64,000 bases of DNA from Meghimatium bilineatum (taxonomy: Eukaryota > Mollusca > Gastropoda > Stylommatophora > Philomycidae). Location of the stretch: NCBI GenBank assembly GCA_034231615.1, contig CM067312.1, positions 69,501 to 133,500 of the forward strand, given 5' to 3'. The position numbers and the translations under genes are program-made. Shown here in pieces: positions 1 to 10,099 of the stretch (position 1 is the stretch's first letter; each line of letters opens with the position of its first letter). Under the pieces are notes generated by a model that did not search any database, was not told the origin of the DNA, and saw nothing but the letters and a program-made list of their open reading frames with translations.

Positions 1-360
1 TATTATGTCTAATTTATTGTTTAATTTCCCTTGTGAGTTCTCTGTAAGTGTTCTGATACTCAGGGTTTTTACTCTTAAGATTTCTTCTGTCTTCCACCAG
101 CTTCCTCGTTTTTTCTGAAATATATGCTTGCTTTTTGATCAATTTTTTGGGGGTGTGATTTTATGCGCTTGTGGTGTATATATCTCGTTTTATTTGCGAG
201 TTCTTCTGTTGACCTGTTTTCGTGATCTTCCATTAAGGCTGCAAATCTGTTCTTACTTTCTATGTTGTATTCTGCTGATATTTTGGCTATATCATATCGA
301 GTTGTGTTGTTACCTTTTTAAAGTGTTAATTTAAACTCGATATGAGAAGTTCATAATCTG
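1..360 (-). mobile_element. RTE-like LINE fragment, endonuclease-RT linker
   Basis: The minus strand reads as the charged linker between endonuclease and reverse transcriptase of an RTE-like LINE, including the segments ISEKTRKLVEDRRNLKSKNP and YRELTREIKQ, followed by an in-frame stop. The same linker type occurs upstream of the RT in the RTE copy at 28.3-30.5 kb. The fragment is cut by the window edge, so its full extent is unknown. It is a dead relic lying downstream of the last visible exon of the host gene. The assignment rests on reading the translation, not on an alignment. Confidence 0.5.
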
Positions 361-369
361 AATTACAGT

Positions 370-760
370 CAGCTCTGGGTAGAGTTTTGCTTGAGTATAT
401 ACATGACCTCCATCTCTGCTGTATTCAAATATAATCTATTTGGTTTTTGCTTACTCCGTCTGGAGCTTGGAGCAAAATGGAGAATGGAGCTTGCAGAATG
501 GAGCAGAATACAAGCAAAAATCTCAAACATGAGAATAGAAATTGAGGTAGTTACAGCAGGATTAATATGGATTTCTGGCACAAAAACATTGGAGCCTATA
601 AATGTATATCAGTCTATGCTGAGAAAGGTTGATAATGAGTGGCTCATATATGAGTGGATGAAGTACATTGCATATTCTGATCTACAAAAAAATAATGCTG
701 TTGATTTATAATCCTGGACATCTGGGAGTCTGCAGCAATGAAAGAGCTGACACATTAAAG
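370..760 (+). mobile_element. LINE RNase H relic
   Basis: The plus strand encodes a decayed RNase H segment: MRIEIEVVTAGLIWI carries the conserved glutamate region, and INVYQSMLRKVDNEWL aligns by eye with the third catalytic strand of the better-preserved relic at 4.94-5.81 kb (MRMEIEGVTASLNWL, VILIDSQSILRKIEKF). The catalytic aspartate of the third strand (D in LIDSQS) is replaced here by V (NVYQS). Only this short part of the original element survives. At about 765 it runs directly into a different LINE family, so the two pieces form a chimeric relic or two adjoining insertions. Confidence 0.5.
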
Positions 761-765
761 TCGTA

Positions 766-1112
766 AGAATCAATACTAGGAGAATTAAGAAAGTAAACTC
801 CAACTCAGTATGACTGCCAAAATTATGAACAGACCAAGTTGCCATTTCGCGCCTCAGAACAGGACACATCAGACTCCGCAGCCCCATGTATACAAAGTTC
901 AAGATTGACAACACTGCCATGTGTACATGTAGACAAGCACCTCAAACAGCAGAGCATATTCTTCAGGAATATGAAATGCTGAGGCAAATACACTGAGTGG
1001 AACAAGAGTGGAAGAAAAACTCTACAGACCTCTGTACAAATTACAGAACACAGTCAAGTTTATAGAAGCAACAAAACTTCAGATATAAGCATATCCCAGG
1101 TGAACAAAAAAG
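766..1112 (+). mobile_element. I-like LINE 3' end (decayed)
   Basis: This is the 3' end of the I-like family found intact at 10.1-12.6 kb. It retains the region around HMYTKFKIGNTAMCTCG (here PMYTKFKIDNTAMCTCR), the end of the CCHC motif (AEHILQE) and the closing TVKFIEATKLQI with its stop, followed by an A/G-rich tail near 1105-1118. Frameshifts and substitutions show it is older than the 10, 16 and 32 kb copies. Confidence 0.7.
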
Positions 1113-1200
1113 AAGAAGATCTTTACATGATCTAGATCTAACAAGATCTAGAACATTTTTCTAAATTAGGATACAGGACAGCAATTAGATTTAAAGAATT

Positions 1201-1356
1201 TCTTCTTCAGCGTTCATTCTCAAACTCCTGCTGGATCTCCCTTGTAGCAGGACCATTGTCCTACTAGATTTCCAGCAGGATGTAGTCCAGAGAATGGAAA
1301 TGTGTTGTGTCGCCGTTTTATTTGTGCCAATGGCCCGGCACATCCGTCTTCAGCGG
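1201..1356 (-). mobile_element. Short SINE-like or LINE-leader insertion with 15-bp TSD
   Basis: A 156-bp block is flanked by perfect 15-bp direct repeats, tagatttaaagaatt at 1186-1200 and 1357-1371. Read on the minus strand it matches 19.98-20.14 kb on the plus strand, so the two are inverted copies of one repeat family. It ends in a GAAGAA-type tail next to the 1200 flank, as expected of a target-primed retroposon. It contains a hairpin TAG-x-AGGAC/GTCCT-x-CTA at 1245-1266. No coding potential is visible. Confidence 0.7.
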
Positions 1357-1794
1357 TAGATTTAAAGAATTGAAAATGACTTATATGGAGAGCAGAACAG
1401 GATGATTGACAGAGAATCTAAAGTGTGTAACCAGCGAGCTAAGGAAACCATCAGCATATGTGCTCTTCATCATGTGCTGGCAGAGACTGATCAACTAAGG
1501 CTTTGTCCAGAGTGCATCATAAATGATTCATAAAAAAACTAAGATTAATTAACCTTTAGCACACCTATGATTGGACCACAGCCAACGGTTTTCTATTTAC
1601 AAACATTCTGTCCTGAACAGATCAGATCCTGTGATATGGCTGTTATAATCAGTGAAATTATGGAACATGATTCTAATGATGAGGAATTCTTGGGAATTAC
1701 ATTTGTTTTCAAAGACATTAGTATTAGTATTAAAAAGATGGCAACAAAAGAGAATGTGAAACTTTTCGTGACATCTCAGCCACACTGGGAAAAT

Positions 1795-2410
1795 ATATGG
1801 TCAAATATTAGAACAAAGAACAAGACACATCATAGAACAACAACTAAGTCCAGCCCAATTTGGTTTCAGAAGAGGAGCAGGATGCATTGATGCACTATTT
1901 ACCCTCAAACATCTAAGAGAAAAAGCTACTAAATATGACAAAAAGATAAAACTTTGTTGATCAAGAAAAAACGTTCAACAGAATAAACAGAAACATACTA
2001 TGGGAAACACTAGAAATATACGAAATCAAGGGACAACTAATACACAACATCAAAGCAATATACAAAAATAGCGAAAGCAAGCGGAGAACAACAGATGGAG
2101 TAACAGAATCATTCACAACAAAAATAGGAGCCAGAAAGGGATGTGTGCTGTCAGCTATCCTATTCAACATCTAGATAGAAAGAATTACAAAAGAAACACA
2201 AAACGAGATATATAACAAAACAATGGAGAATGAACAACTTAACATCAAACTCAATGAACTGCTTTTCAATGACAATCAAAGCATCATATATGATGATGAA
2301 GAAAAACTACAAATCTACATAAACTCACTATCAAGAATATGCAATAAATACAACATGCTGATTAACACACAAAAGACAGAAATTAAGCAAATAACAAGAT
2401 CAACAGATCA
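1795..2410 (+). mobile_element. RTE-like LINE fragment, RT domain
   Basis: Frameshifted RT fragment. Reading across frames gives the RTE signature block FGFRRGAG..DALFTL, the DQEK.FNR motif, KGCVLSAILFNI, and then an open frame from 2223 with NELLFNDNQSIIYDDEEKL and YNMLINTQKTEIKQI. The catalytic YADD box reads FNDN. The same order is seen in the minus-strand RTE copies at 26.4-26.9 and 40.06-40.67 kb. It is an inactive relic, and its 3' side stops at the minisatellite starting near 2425. Confidence 0.75.
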
Positions 2411-2424
2411 TTTACATTTCTTTC

Positions 2425-2757
2425 CACACAGTCATATCTGTGTTGAGAGATATTGTTATCTGTACATTTCTCTGTACAGTCATATCTGTGTTGAGAGATA
2501 TTATTATCTTGTACATTTCTCTGTACAATCATGTCTGTGTAGAGAGATATTGTTATCTGTATAGTCATGTCTGTGCAGAGAGATGTTGTTATCTCTGTGT
2601 TGAGAGATATTGTTATCTGTACATTTCTCTGTACAGTCATGTCTGTGTTGAGAGATATGTTACCTGTACAGTCATGTCTGTGTAAAGAGATATTGTTTTT
2701 TGTCTGTGCATTTCTCTGTGCAGTATTGTCTGTGTTGAGAGATATTGCCTGTTTTTA
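2425..2757. repeat. 48-bp minisatellite (gtcatgtctgtgttgagagat type)
   Basis: Tandem units of about 48 bp contain the words tctgtgttgagagatattg and ttatctgtacatttctctgtaca. Some units are shortened to about 30 bp. Open frames across it arise only from the repeat. Roughly seven units are present. Confidence 0.85.
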
Positions 2758-2789
2758 AACAATTGTCGTTCCTTCTATAGCATGGACAG

Positions 2790-2965
2790 CAACACAAATG
2801 TGATCCCCCAAAGCATTAGCAGCTATTCCACAAGATCTGTGTTACATCTGTTATAAGGATGTACCACATGAAGGTGCTTTTAGAATCTTGGTTATCTCCT
2901 AACCCTGAAAATCACATGAAATCATATATGAGCAATGTAAAACCCTTTGGTTGCTTTGGAGATTG
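2790..2965 (+). repeat. Copy of the repeat inserted at 35.4-36.8 kb
   Basis: The stretch around 2860-2960 (gtaccacatgaaggtgc, cttggttatctcctaaccctg, gagcaatgtaaaacccttt) aligns by eye with 36712-36795 in the same orientation. It is a diverged, truncated copy of the retroposon-like element at 35429-36795. Confidence 0.5.
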
Positions 2966-3059
2966 TGGTATAGTCTTCATCATTAACAGCAGTGGTATTT
3001 TGTGATAGTGTATTATCAGTGAATGGCTATATGAATCTTTGATCTAAGTAACTAATTAC

Positions 3060-3226
3060 CCAATCTGTATATGGTTACAGGAAGTCCTCTGTCTCTAGCA
3101 CTTGATACAAGCTGTTCAGCAACCCACTTAGATTGAGAGTAGCCATCAGTAAGCTGGTCAGCAAACACTGTGATGTCCATATTCTCCTTACAGTCCTTCA
3201 GTCCATGGGGAAAAACACCATTTGTA
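3060..3226 (-). CDS. A-T-R reductase gene, exon with thioester-reductase active site (YxxxK)
   Basis: This 167-bp exon is read from 3226 to 3060 with acceptor tcttacag and donor GTAATT. It encodes the substrate-side half of an extended short-chain dehydrogenase/reductase fold: the strand ending in STNGVFP (its first Ser codon is split with the preceding exon), then DGYSQSKWVAEQLV, whose Y-x-x-x-K is the catalytic Tyr/Lys pair, then LPVTIYRLG, the strand leading to the next active-site loop. In A-T-R enzymes this domain uses NAD(P)H to release the carrier-bound acyl thioester as an aldehyde or alcohol. It starts with one base completing the split codon and ends in phase 1. No later exon is visible in bases 1-3059, so the C-terminus lies outside the window. 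Confidence 0.85.
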
Positions 3227-3264
3227 CTGTAAGACATATACAATTGGTCAGAATATAAGCTATA

Positions 3265-3290
3265 TACAGCATGTGTGTGTGTGTGTGTGT
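3265..3290. repeat. (GT)n microsatellite
   Basis: A run of about 10 GT dinucleotides within the intron just upstream (in transcript sense) of the exon at 3226-3060. Confidence 0.9.
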
Positions 3291-3603
3291 AGTACACTGT
3301 GCACGTTTTTGTTGGTGACATCAGATTGATTGAGAATATTTAGTGTGATCTGTGTGATGTCATTGACTTTACAACATTTGTAAAACACACTACTGCTCCT
3401 GTTAATGACATATTGGGTAAGGTGGTTCCTAGCACAACACAGTTATTCCTTGGTCAGAAAATACATGTTAAATCTATAACTAACAGCAATCTGCTGAGTC
3501 AGACAACAACACTGGGAACATGGAGTTACACAACTTACAATGTCATATTCAGCACATATATTTCATTTCAAATTCAGTGCACAGTGACTTGATAGACATC
3601 CTA

Positions 3604-4318
3604 TATAAAGTTTGTAACAACCAATGAAGCAATAAAATTTATAACTATTTATCTATATTCCTTCAGTGAAGCAACCAAATTTATATAACTATTTATCTAT
3701 ATTCCTTCAGTGAAGCAACCAAATTTATAACTATTTATCTATATTCCTCCAGTGAAGCAACCAAATTTATATAACTATTTATCTATATTCTTTCAGTGAA
3801 GCAATCAAATTTATATAACTATTTATCTATATTCCTTCAGTGAAGCAATCAAACTTATAACTATCTATCTATGTTCCTTCAGTGAAACAACCGAATTTAT
3901 ACTATCTATCTATGTAAGGTAAAGTCAAAGGGAAGTGAGCAAGAGATAGGCAGAGATACAAGTGGGAGAGTAACATCACAAGATGAACAGGTTAAAGTCT
4001 AGCAGAGTGCACCACCAAGACAAGAGGCAGGATGTTGGAGGTCTGTTGCAGGCAATTTATATAACTATCTATGTTCCTTCAGTGAAACAACCAAATTTAT
4101 AACTATCTATCTATGTTCCTTCAGTGAAGCAACCAAATATTTAACTATCTATTTATGTTCTTTCAGTAAAGCAACCACATTTATATAACTATCTATCAAT
4201 GTTCCTTCATATATGCATAACCAGTGAATCAACTAAATTTATATAACTATATATGTATGTTCCTTCAGTGAAGCAACCACATTTTTAACTATCTATCCAT
4301 GTTCCTTCAGTGTCAAAT
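3604..4318. repeat. 46-bp minisatellite, split by a short insertion
   Basis: Units of about 42-48 bp contain ttcagtgaagcaaccaaat, ttatataac and tatctatattcc. The array is interrupted at about 3914-4048 by unrelated sequence. That inserted piece contains gagtgcaccaccaagacaag and resembles the 3' coding end of an RTE-like LINE (compare the minus strand at 60.88-60.96 kb). Confidence 0.85.
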
Positions 4319-4935
4319 ACATGTCAAAAACCTGAGCTCTTCATTTCGAGCAATATGATGCTACTGTGTGTAATAATTTATAATTGCAGACCTAAAAATG
4401 TATGAATATAGTTCCAAGTGATTTCTTCTAGAATCTGTTTTCTAGAATACAATTACCTTTTACACACAGTTTTAAAATAACCATGAGGTTAAATTATTGC
4501 TATTCTTAATACTTTTCATTTTTGGTAGTGGTAAATTACTTTTAAGAACATTACAAAAATCTTGACCTAGACATTACATTCTACAGAACAAGTCAAAAGT
4601 TCGTAATTTAGAATCAAAGGTCAGTTCTTTGGTTAGTACATATAGTTTTAGTATGCCACCAGTAGCTGTACATTAGTCATGTTATCCAACATACAAACAT
4701 TATCATAACATCTTAACAAGTAATGGTGCAGAAGACAAATGCACAACAAAGAGGCACACATCAAACAGGAAGCCACATATAAAATATATGATTTGATGTC
4801 ACTAGAATGGACCTGGTTCAATTCCAGTCAGCTGTAAGAATTGTTTTAATTTATCCTCATGCTTCCTACTTGAATTTACTTGTTTAAGCTATTATTTGAA
4901 GCATCACTGTTCATTGTCACTGTGTCTGCTATGGC
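4319..4935. other. AT-rich intronic sequence, nothing recognised
   Basis: No open frame, repeat unit or known motif could be supported here on either strand. It lies inside the intron between exons 9254-9339 and 3060-3226. Confidence 0.6.
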
Positions 4936-4939
4936 AAAG

Positions 4940-5810
4940 TGACCTTTATTTCCAAAGTCCATAGAAAACACTACTGCACTCCACAGGAAAACATGCAGTA
5001 ACAAAAGTTTTTTTATTGTTCATTGTTCTGTCTTTATGTTCTTGATTACAAACTAGCTTCACAGCATGTGGGGTATTCCATAAGTGCTCCATTCTCCATT
5101 CTAGCAGCCATCTCAGTATCTGTAGACAGGGAATCTCGGTCAGGTGTTGATTATGTGACCTTCGGGGCTTTCCAAAAGATTTACTTTTCCTACCCTCACC
5201 CATTTCTAACATTCTCTGTATGTGTACATTCTCAGCCTTATTAACATCATCTTCATCTTGAAATGAATTTATTACTGCCTTGATCAAGTCTGCTTTATCT
5301 CTTCTCAGCATTGTGCCGTCTATCATCGCATTGCCTGCCAACATGTCAGCTCTCTAATTTCCTCTGACCCCAGCATGACCAGGGCAGCATATCCATGTAA
5401 TGCTCTGGATAATTGAGTTGTTCAATAAGTCCCACCATTCTTCTCTCAGCATGAACTTTTCTATCTTGCGCAGAATGCTTTGAGAGTCTATGAGTATTAC
5501 CGAGTTTGTTGATATATCAGTTAGCAACCAATTAAGTGATGCTGTAACTCCCTCTATCTCCATCCTCATGCTCGATGTGACAGTAGAATATGCTGAAGAT
5601 TTCTCAATCAACTTCACACCGTTTCTGTAGGCGACAAAACACCAACCACTTTTATTTGTGTTTCTGTTAACTGAGCCATCTGTGTATATAATTATGTCTG
5701 GTGGCTTTGAGTGTAGCTGGGCAGTTTATGCACTATTTCCTGGGCCCTGACACCCATCTCTATGTTATTTATGTTTAAAAGAAGGCCTTTAGGTCCTTGT
5801 AGTATGAATA
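4940..5810 (-). mobile_element. LINE RNase H domain relic
   Basis: On the minus strand this holds an almost complete RNase H domain. IIIYTDGSVNRN has the first Asp, MRMEIEGVTA the Glu, VILIDSQSILRK the second Asp, and CPGHAGVRGN, then a stop, then RADMLAGNAMIDG the last Asp. The stop between N and R is a single in-frame lesion. Downstream is a C-terminal tail (RRDKADLIKAVINSF, ENVHIQRMLEMG, RRSHNQHL). The same tail is at 14.09-14.46 kb on the plus strand, so this is a distinct RNase H-bearing LINE family. No RT is attached. Confidence 0.7.
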
Positions 5811-6353
5811 TGGATGTTCTATGTTTTTGTTCCTGAAGATACTTCAATACTTGTGCGGGATGTTCATTGTTGTTATAATAGCCATTGTCTCAATTGGTCC
5901 CGATTAATTTTGTCTCGATTAATTTTTGAAACAACAGAAATCTATGGGAAAACCAAAGGGTGTATGGATAAAACTCAATGTGTAAATGGTATGATACAAT
6001 AGAGATATTTATAAAATTGTAGACAAATAGCAGAGACGATGATTAAAGTAATTTAAATTGTTAGAACAACCGGTGTTATTTAGAATTCACAGAAAAAAAA
6101 TATAAATTAATATGCACACCAGCGCTAATTTCTATAACATAACTATAGAACAGAGGGATAGAGAGATAGATAGATAGATACAAATAATGAGAATGAGAGT
6201 AACGTCAAACTACGCAAAGTTTAATGATGAAATAAAGATACTGACAACACACAAATATATAATAATTCTAAAATGAAGCTATTACATACTTTATTTTATA
6301 TTGAGTAGGGTATATATTTATATACATAATATAAGTAGGCCTAGGTTTAAGCA
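5811..6353. other. AT-rich sequence without a recognised feature
   Basis: Contains a short GATA run near 6160-6180. No gene or repeat family recognised. Confidence 0.6.
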
Positions 6354-6799
6354 ATAGGGTAGCCGGAGGCAATGATGCGCATTTTTCACTTTTTTGCATA
6401 TTCTGACAGACTTACATATGAGAAACCAAACTAGCAGCAGTGTGTAGCTTATCCATCCATCTAACAATCGTCAGAGTATTTACAATATACAATCATGTTT
6501 AGTCCTTAAAATGAGATTTTAGGAACATGAGTAAAATCCCATCATTGTCCCAATTTTGGGGGCAAACACACGCAGGCAAAAACAATTACAAAATCATGGG
6601 AAAATTAACAAAACCAGCAAAATAACAACATCACTTCCTATCTTAACATAGCCAGTCATAGTGTGAGGAAATTATAGAGCACAAAGATTAGGCATATGTA
6701 TCTTTATGTAACTTCCATATGAAAAAAATGAAAATATGTAAATATGAAAAAAAAAAAATAATACAGAGAATGGGTGCTTAGATCCGTTTGAAACTATAA

Positions 6800-7915
6800 C
6801 TGAATAGTGGAGAACGTGCATCTATGAATAGCGGAGAACGTGCATCTATGACTGACAGAGATAGTGCAGTTATGACCGGCGGAGATCGTATATCTATGAC
6901 TGGCGGAGAACGTGCATCTATGAATAGCGGAGATCATGCATCTATGAATAGCGGAGATAGTGCATCTATGAATAGTGGAGAACGTGCATCTATGAATAGC
7001 GGAGAATGTGCAACTATAACCGGCAGAGATAGTGCATTTATGACCAGCGGAGATAGTGCAATTATGACCAGCGGAGATAGTGCAATTTTGACCGGAGGAG
7101 ATCATGTATCTATGACCGGCGGAGAATGTGCATTTATGACTGGCGGAGAATGTGCATCTATGAATAGCTCAGAACGTGCATCTATGACCGGCAGAGATAG
7201 TGCAATTATGACAAGAGAAGATTGTGCATCTATGACTGGCAGAGAACGTGCATCTATGAATAGCAGAGATCGTGCATCTATGAATAGCGGAGAACATGCA
7301 ACTATGACAGGCAGAGATAGTGCAATTATTACCAGCGGAGATAGTGCAATTATGACCAGCGGAGATAGTGCAATTATGACAGCGAAGATCGTGTATCAAT
7401 GACCGGTGGAGATTGTGCATTTATGACTGGCGGAGAACGTGCATCTATGAATAGTGGAGAACGTGCATCTATGAATAGCGGAGATCGTGCATCTATGAAT
7501 AGTGGAGAACATGCATCTATGAATAGTTTAGAATGTGCATCTATGACTGGCAGAGATAGTGCAATTATGACCGGCGGAGATAGTGCAATTATGACCGGCA
7601 GAGATTGTGCATCTATGACTGGCGGAGAACGTGCATCTATGAATAGCAGAGATCATGCATCTATGAATAGCGGAGATCGTGCATCTATGACTAGCGGAGA
7701 ACATGCAAATATGACCGACAGAGATAGTGCAATTATGACCGGCGGAGATCATGTATCTATGACCGGCGGAGATTGTGCATCTATGACTGGCAGAGAATGT
7801 GCATCTATGAATAACGGAGATCGTGCATCTGTGAATAGCGGAGACTGTGCATCTATTATCAGAGGATATCGTACAACTATGACCCGTGGAGATTGTGCAT
7901 CTATAGCAGCGACGG
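6800..7915. repeat. 24-bp minisatellite, about 46 units, open on both strands
   Basis: Unit of 24 bp (consensus-like word tctatgaatagcggagaacgtgca). Because 24 is divisible by three, long stretches stay open. The plus strand gives 8-residue repeats such as MNSGERAS, MTGGDSAI and MTGRDSAF, with one frame change near 7385. The minus strand gives CTISAGHN-type and, at its end, VIDAQSPP-type 8-residue repeats. Unit variants alternate (gaatag / gaccgg; gagaac / gagata), suggesting higher-order structure. Confidence 0.9.
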
Positions 7916-8000
7916 CTTCATTTTCAGTCAGCAGCATCATTTTCTCAATTTTCCGTTTGTAATTCCTAAAAAGAAACATAACGTGACAATAAAATATTGG
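7749..8000 (-). pseudogene. Conserved coding-like block beside the 24-bp array
   Basis: On the minus strand a splice-acceptor-like tract (tttctttttag, near 7966) is followed by an open frame beginning NYKRKIEKMMLLTENEAVAA, which runs into the 24-bp units (IDAQSPRV...). The inverted copy at 56.69-56.80 kb keeps the same acceptor-like tract and most residues (MMPLTENEAIAAIDAQSP), although with one stop. This could be an exon fragment captured by, or belonging to, the TIR element. I do not recognise the protein, and function is unknown. Confidence 0.35.
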
Positions 8001-8466
8001 TTTAAATATTTGGCAACATGAGGGGGAAGTGACTGGGGCAAATATTCGCAGTGAGTCTGCAGCGCATGTTTGCCCCGTCAGTGTGCATGGTGTTACACCA
8101 AAATCACACTGTTCGCAATTTTTATAAAATATCATGAAAGCAAAAATTATCTTGACAAGGTAACATGCTTAATAACTTAACAATACAATATAGTTTTCAG
8201 TTTAGATATGTAAAATAACATGACAGTAATGTTAACAGAGGACAAAGAGTGAGAAGTGGAAAAAAGTTAGATCGAGAACATTAAAAAATGAATTTACCTC
8301 ATGGCTAAAAAATTACCTGCCCTTGACCGATGAAAATTCGTTGTGCGACAGAAACGGATGTTAGCGTCCGGCATGGCCACGTGGTTTGCTGGAAAAACCC
8401 ATAGTTTAGGAAAAAAATGACTGCGAATCTTTGCCCCCAGCGCATCTTTACCCTCTGCTACCCTAT

Positions 8467-8750
8467 ACAAGATTAAAATTCAGCTGCAGGCAGCTGTGCA
8501 TTTGGACAGTTCAGAGCATAATAGCAAGATACTGAACATAATATATTATGTATAATATATATATATATTATATATATATATATATATGATTTCCAACAAA
8601 AGCTCTATCATGATATGCCTGTGGTATTATGTTGTGTTTGTGTAATACTTTATCTATATTTAAACACACTGGACCAGACCTGGCACGCAATTTTACAAAC
8701 TTTAGTTCTGACGGACTGGTCTCTGCTCAATTAATCTCAGTGGTGCACTT
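8467..8750. other. AT-rich spacer with (TA)n at 8535-8588
   Basis: A TA microsatellite of about 50 bp. No other feature seen. Confidence 0.7.
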
Positions 8751-9130
8751 ACTTTAATTGACTTACTTTCCTTACTTTCACAAATCAATAAATGTTCATG
8801 CAACTTGTTAATGTTTACATTTAGCATGTTTGCCAATTTCGCTAATTTTTGTTGATCGCATCCCTCCACAGATTAGTCTCTGAGCTTGATTCTGCATTCT
8901 ATTCAAGGATGAAATAGTAGTATTGCTCACAATGATCTGGAGAAGATGGCTATAATCCATTACTGATCTCACATAGCCAAGATACAGTTGGCAGAGAGTA
9001 TGTTTGTCTGTACCTCCCCTCCCTGTTTGTACTAGCTGAATGAGAGGTCCTTGAAGCAGTCCCTTATCCAGTGTTCTTTTCCAGGATAGTGTACAAGCAT
9101 AGCTGGTGGCTATGGTTCTGTTTGTCAGGA
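8751..9130 (-). mobile_element. I-like LINE relic, RT thumb region
   Basis: Minus-strand reading gives YLGYVRSVMDYSHL, then SLNRMQNQAQRLICGGMRST. This is the thumb-side motif found in the element at 62.84-62.99 kb (YLGYIRSALEYNS, SLDRVQNNALRLISGAMRST) and, less closely, in the I-like copies (QNQALRIMLGAMKST). It is a single decayed fragment with no intact domain, inside the host gene intron. Confidence 0.6.
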
Positions 9131-9253
9131 AGGTCTGTATCCATTACTATAATCAATGGTTGAAGGATTGCTACAGCCAAATGTAACTGTGAGAGATAAC
9201 ACTTGAACAAGAACAAGTGTAGGAATGCTATTTAAACTTTTAAAAAAACTAAC

Positions 9254-9339
9254 CTAATGTAATGTACGGCTTTGACTTTCCCAGAAGATGCAAACTGAAT
9301 AACATTGGCAGTGCCCATGACATTTGCTCCATGAAGTGC
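9254..9339 (-). CDS. A-T-R reductase gene, 86-bp exon
   Basis: Read from 9339 to 9254, acceptor caattgcag and donor GTTAGT. The 28 codons start ALHGANVMGTANVIQFA and end GKVKAVHYI plus two bases (AG) that join with the first base of the next exon to give Ser. In thioester-reductase domains this is the helix and strand after the VNL.YPY segment, leading to the active-site Ser/Thr strand. The exon starts in phase 0, matching the preceding exon at 21927-22042, and ends in phase 2, matching 3226. The perfect phase fit supports a real exon. Confidence 0.85.
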
Positions 9340-9344
9340 CTGCA

Positions 9345-9985
9345 ATTGAAATTTGTAAACTAACTTACAATAAGTAAAACCAGCACAAAATAATACCTGA
9401 TAAATTTACCAGTAGAAATGCACATCAGTCACAAAAACTATTGTGGAAAATAATAGAAATGCAATGGTTGGTATTTAAACATTGGACTATGAGGTTACAT
9501 CATCCAGTTATGTCATCAATGTGTATGGAGGGGTAATTGCACTGGTAGTTGCATACACATGGCGCAACACACATGCAAAATGATGACAGCACCTCAAGGA
9601 ATAAACAGTATGAAATTCTGAATGGGGGGGGGGGGGAAGGTCAAAAGGACTTTATATTTATTAGGAAATGGTTTTTCTTTACGCAGTGAACTGTTTATCA
9701 ATGTTGCAGAACATAACGGAGTAAATACATTCTCACATTGAACAATCATCTTTGTGCTGACTAAGCACAACCTGGTCATCCTGCCAGAATTTCAACAGAA
9801 ACAGCTGTGCAGCAGGAAAAAAAAATGATTCAAGCTGACATGTGAACAGTAGATGGATCAGCCTCCAGTATAATGCATGACCAATTTAAATTCTGGAAAA
9901 TGTGCTCATGATAAGGGCAACCCACTGAATTAACTGTCAAAATACAATATGGACTGAATCTTAACACTCATCCTTTTTTACATTT
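9345..9985. other. Intronic sequence, poly-G tract only
   Basis: A run of G (about 13) at 9624-9636 and a short poly-A. No gene or known repeat recognised. Confidence 0.6.
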
Positions 9986-9989
9986 ACTT

Positions 9990-10099
9990 CAACCATTGCT
10001 CAATAACACAGGATTTCAGTCAAGTAGTTTGTTTCTTTGATATCACTTAGATTCAGTTATGTAGTGGTTTCTTTGATATTACTTAGATTTCAGTGTAAC
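9990..10099. repeat. Left part of a 40-bp minisatellite (LINE target)
   Basis: Units contain tttctttgatatcacttagattcag. The same units resume at 12569-12606 after the LINE insertion and form a larger array at 14447-14670. Confidence 0.75.

Larger units (their letters stand above)
6354..8466. mobile_element. TIR-bearing DNA element with internal minisatellite
   Basis: The ends are inverted repeats. The left end begins ATAGGGTAGC at 6354 and the right end, read on the other strand, begins ATAGGGTAGC at 8466. The identity then continues imperfectly to GATGCGC, about 22 of 27 matching positions by eye. An inverted partial copy starts with the same end at 56198. A TA target duplication is possible but not certain. 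The inside holds a 1.1 kb 24-bp array and a conserved unique block at 7915-8456. No transposase is recognisable, so this looks non-autonomous. The superfamily is not assigned. Confidence 0.65.

Noticed and set aside
128-334. Small Cys/Leu-rich secreted or membrane protein
   Set aside because: The opposite strand is an RTE-like linker; the plus frame is a shadow of it.
6800-7915. CRISPR-like array
   Set aside because: Units are contiguous with no unique spacers, and the context is eukaryotic. It is a minisatellite.
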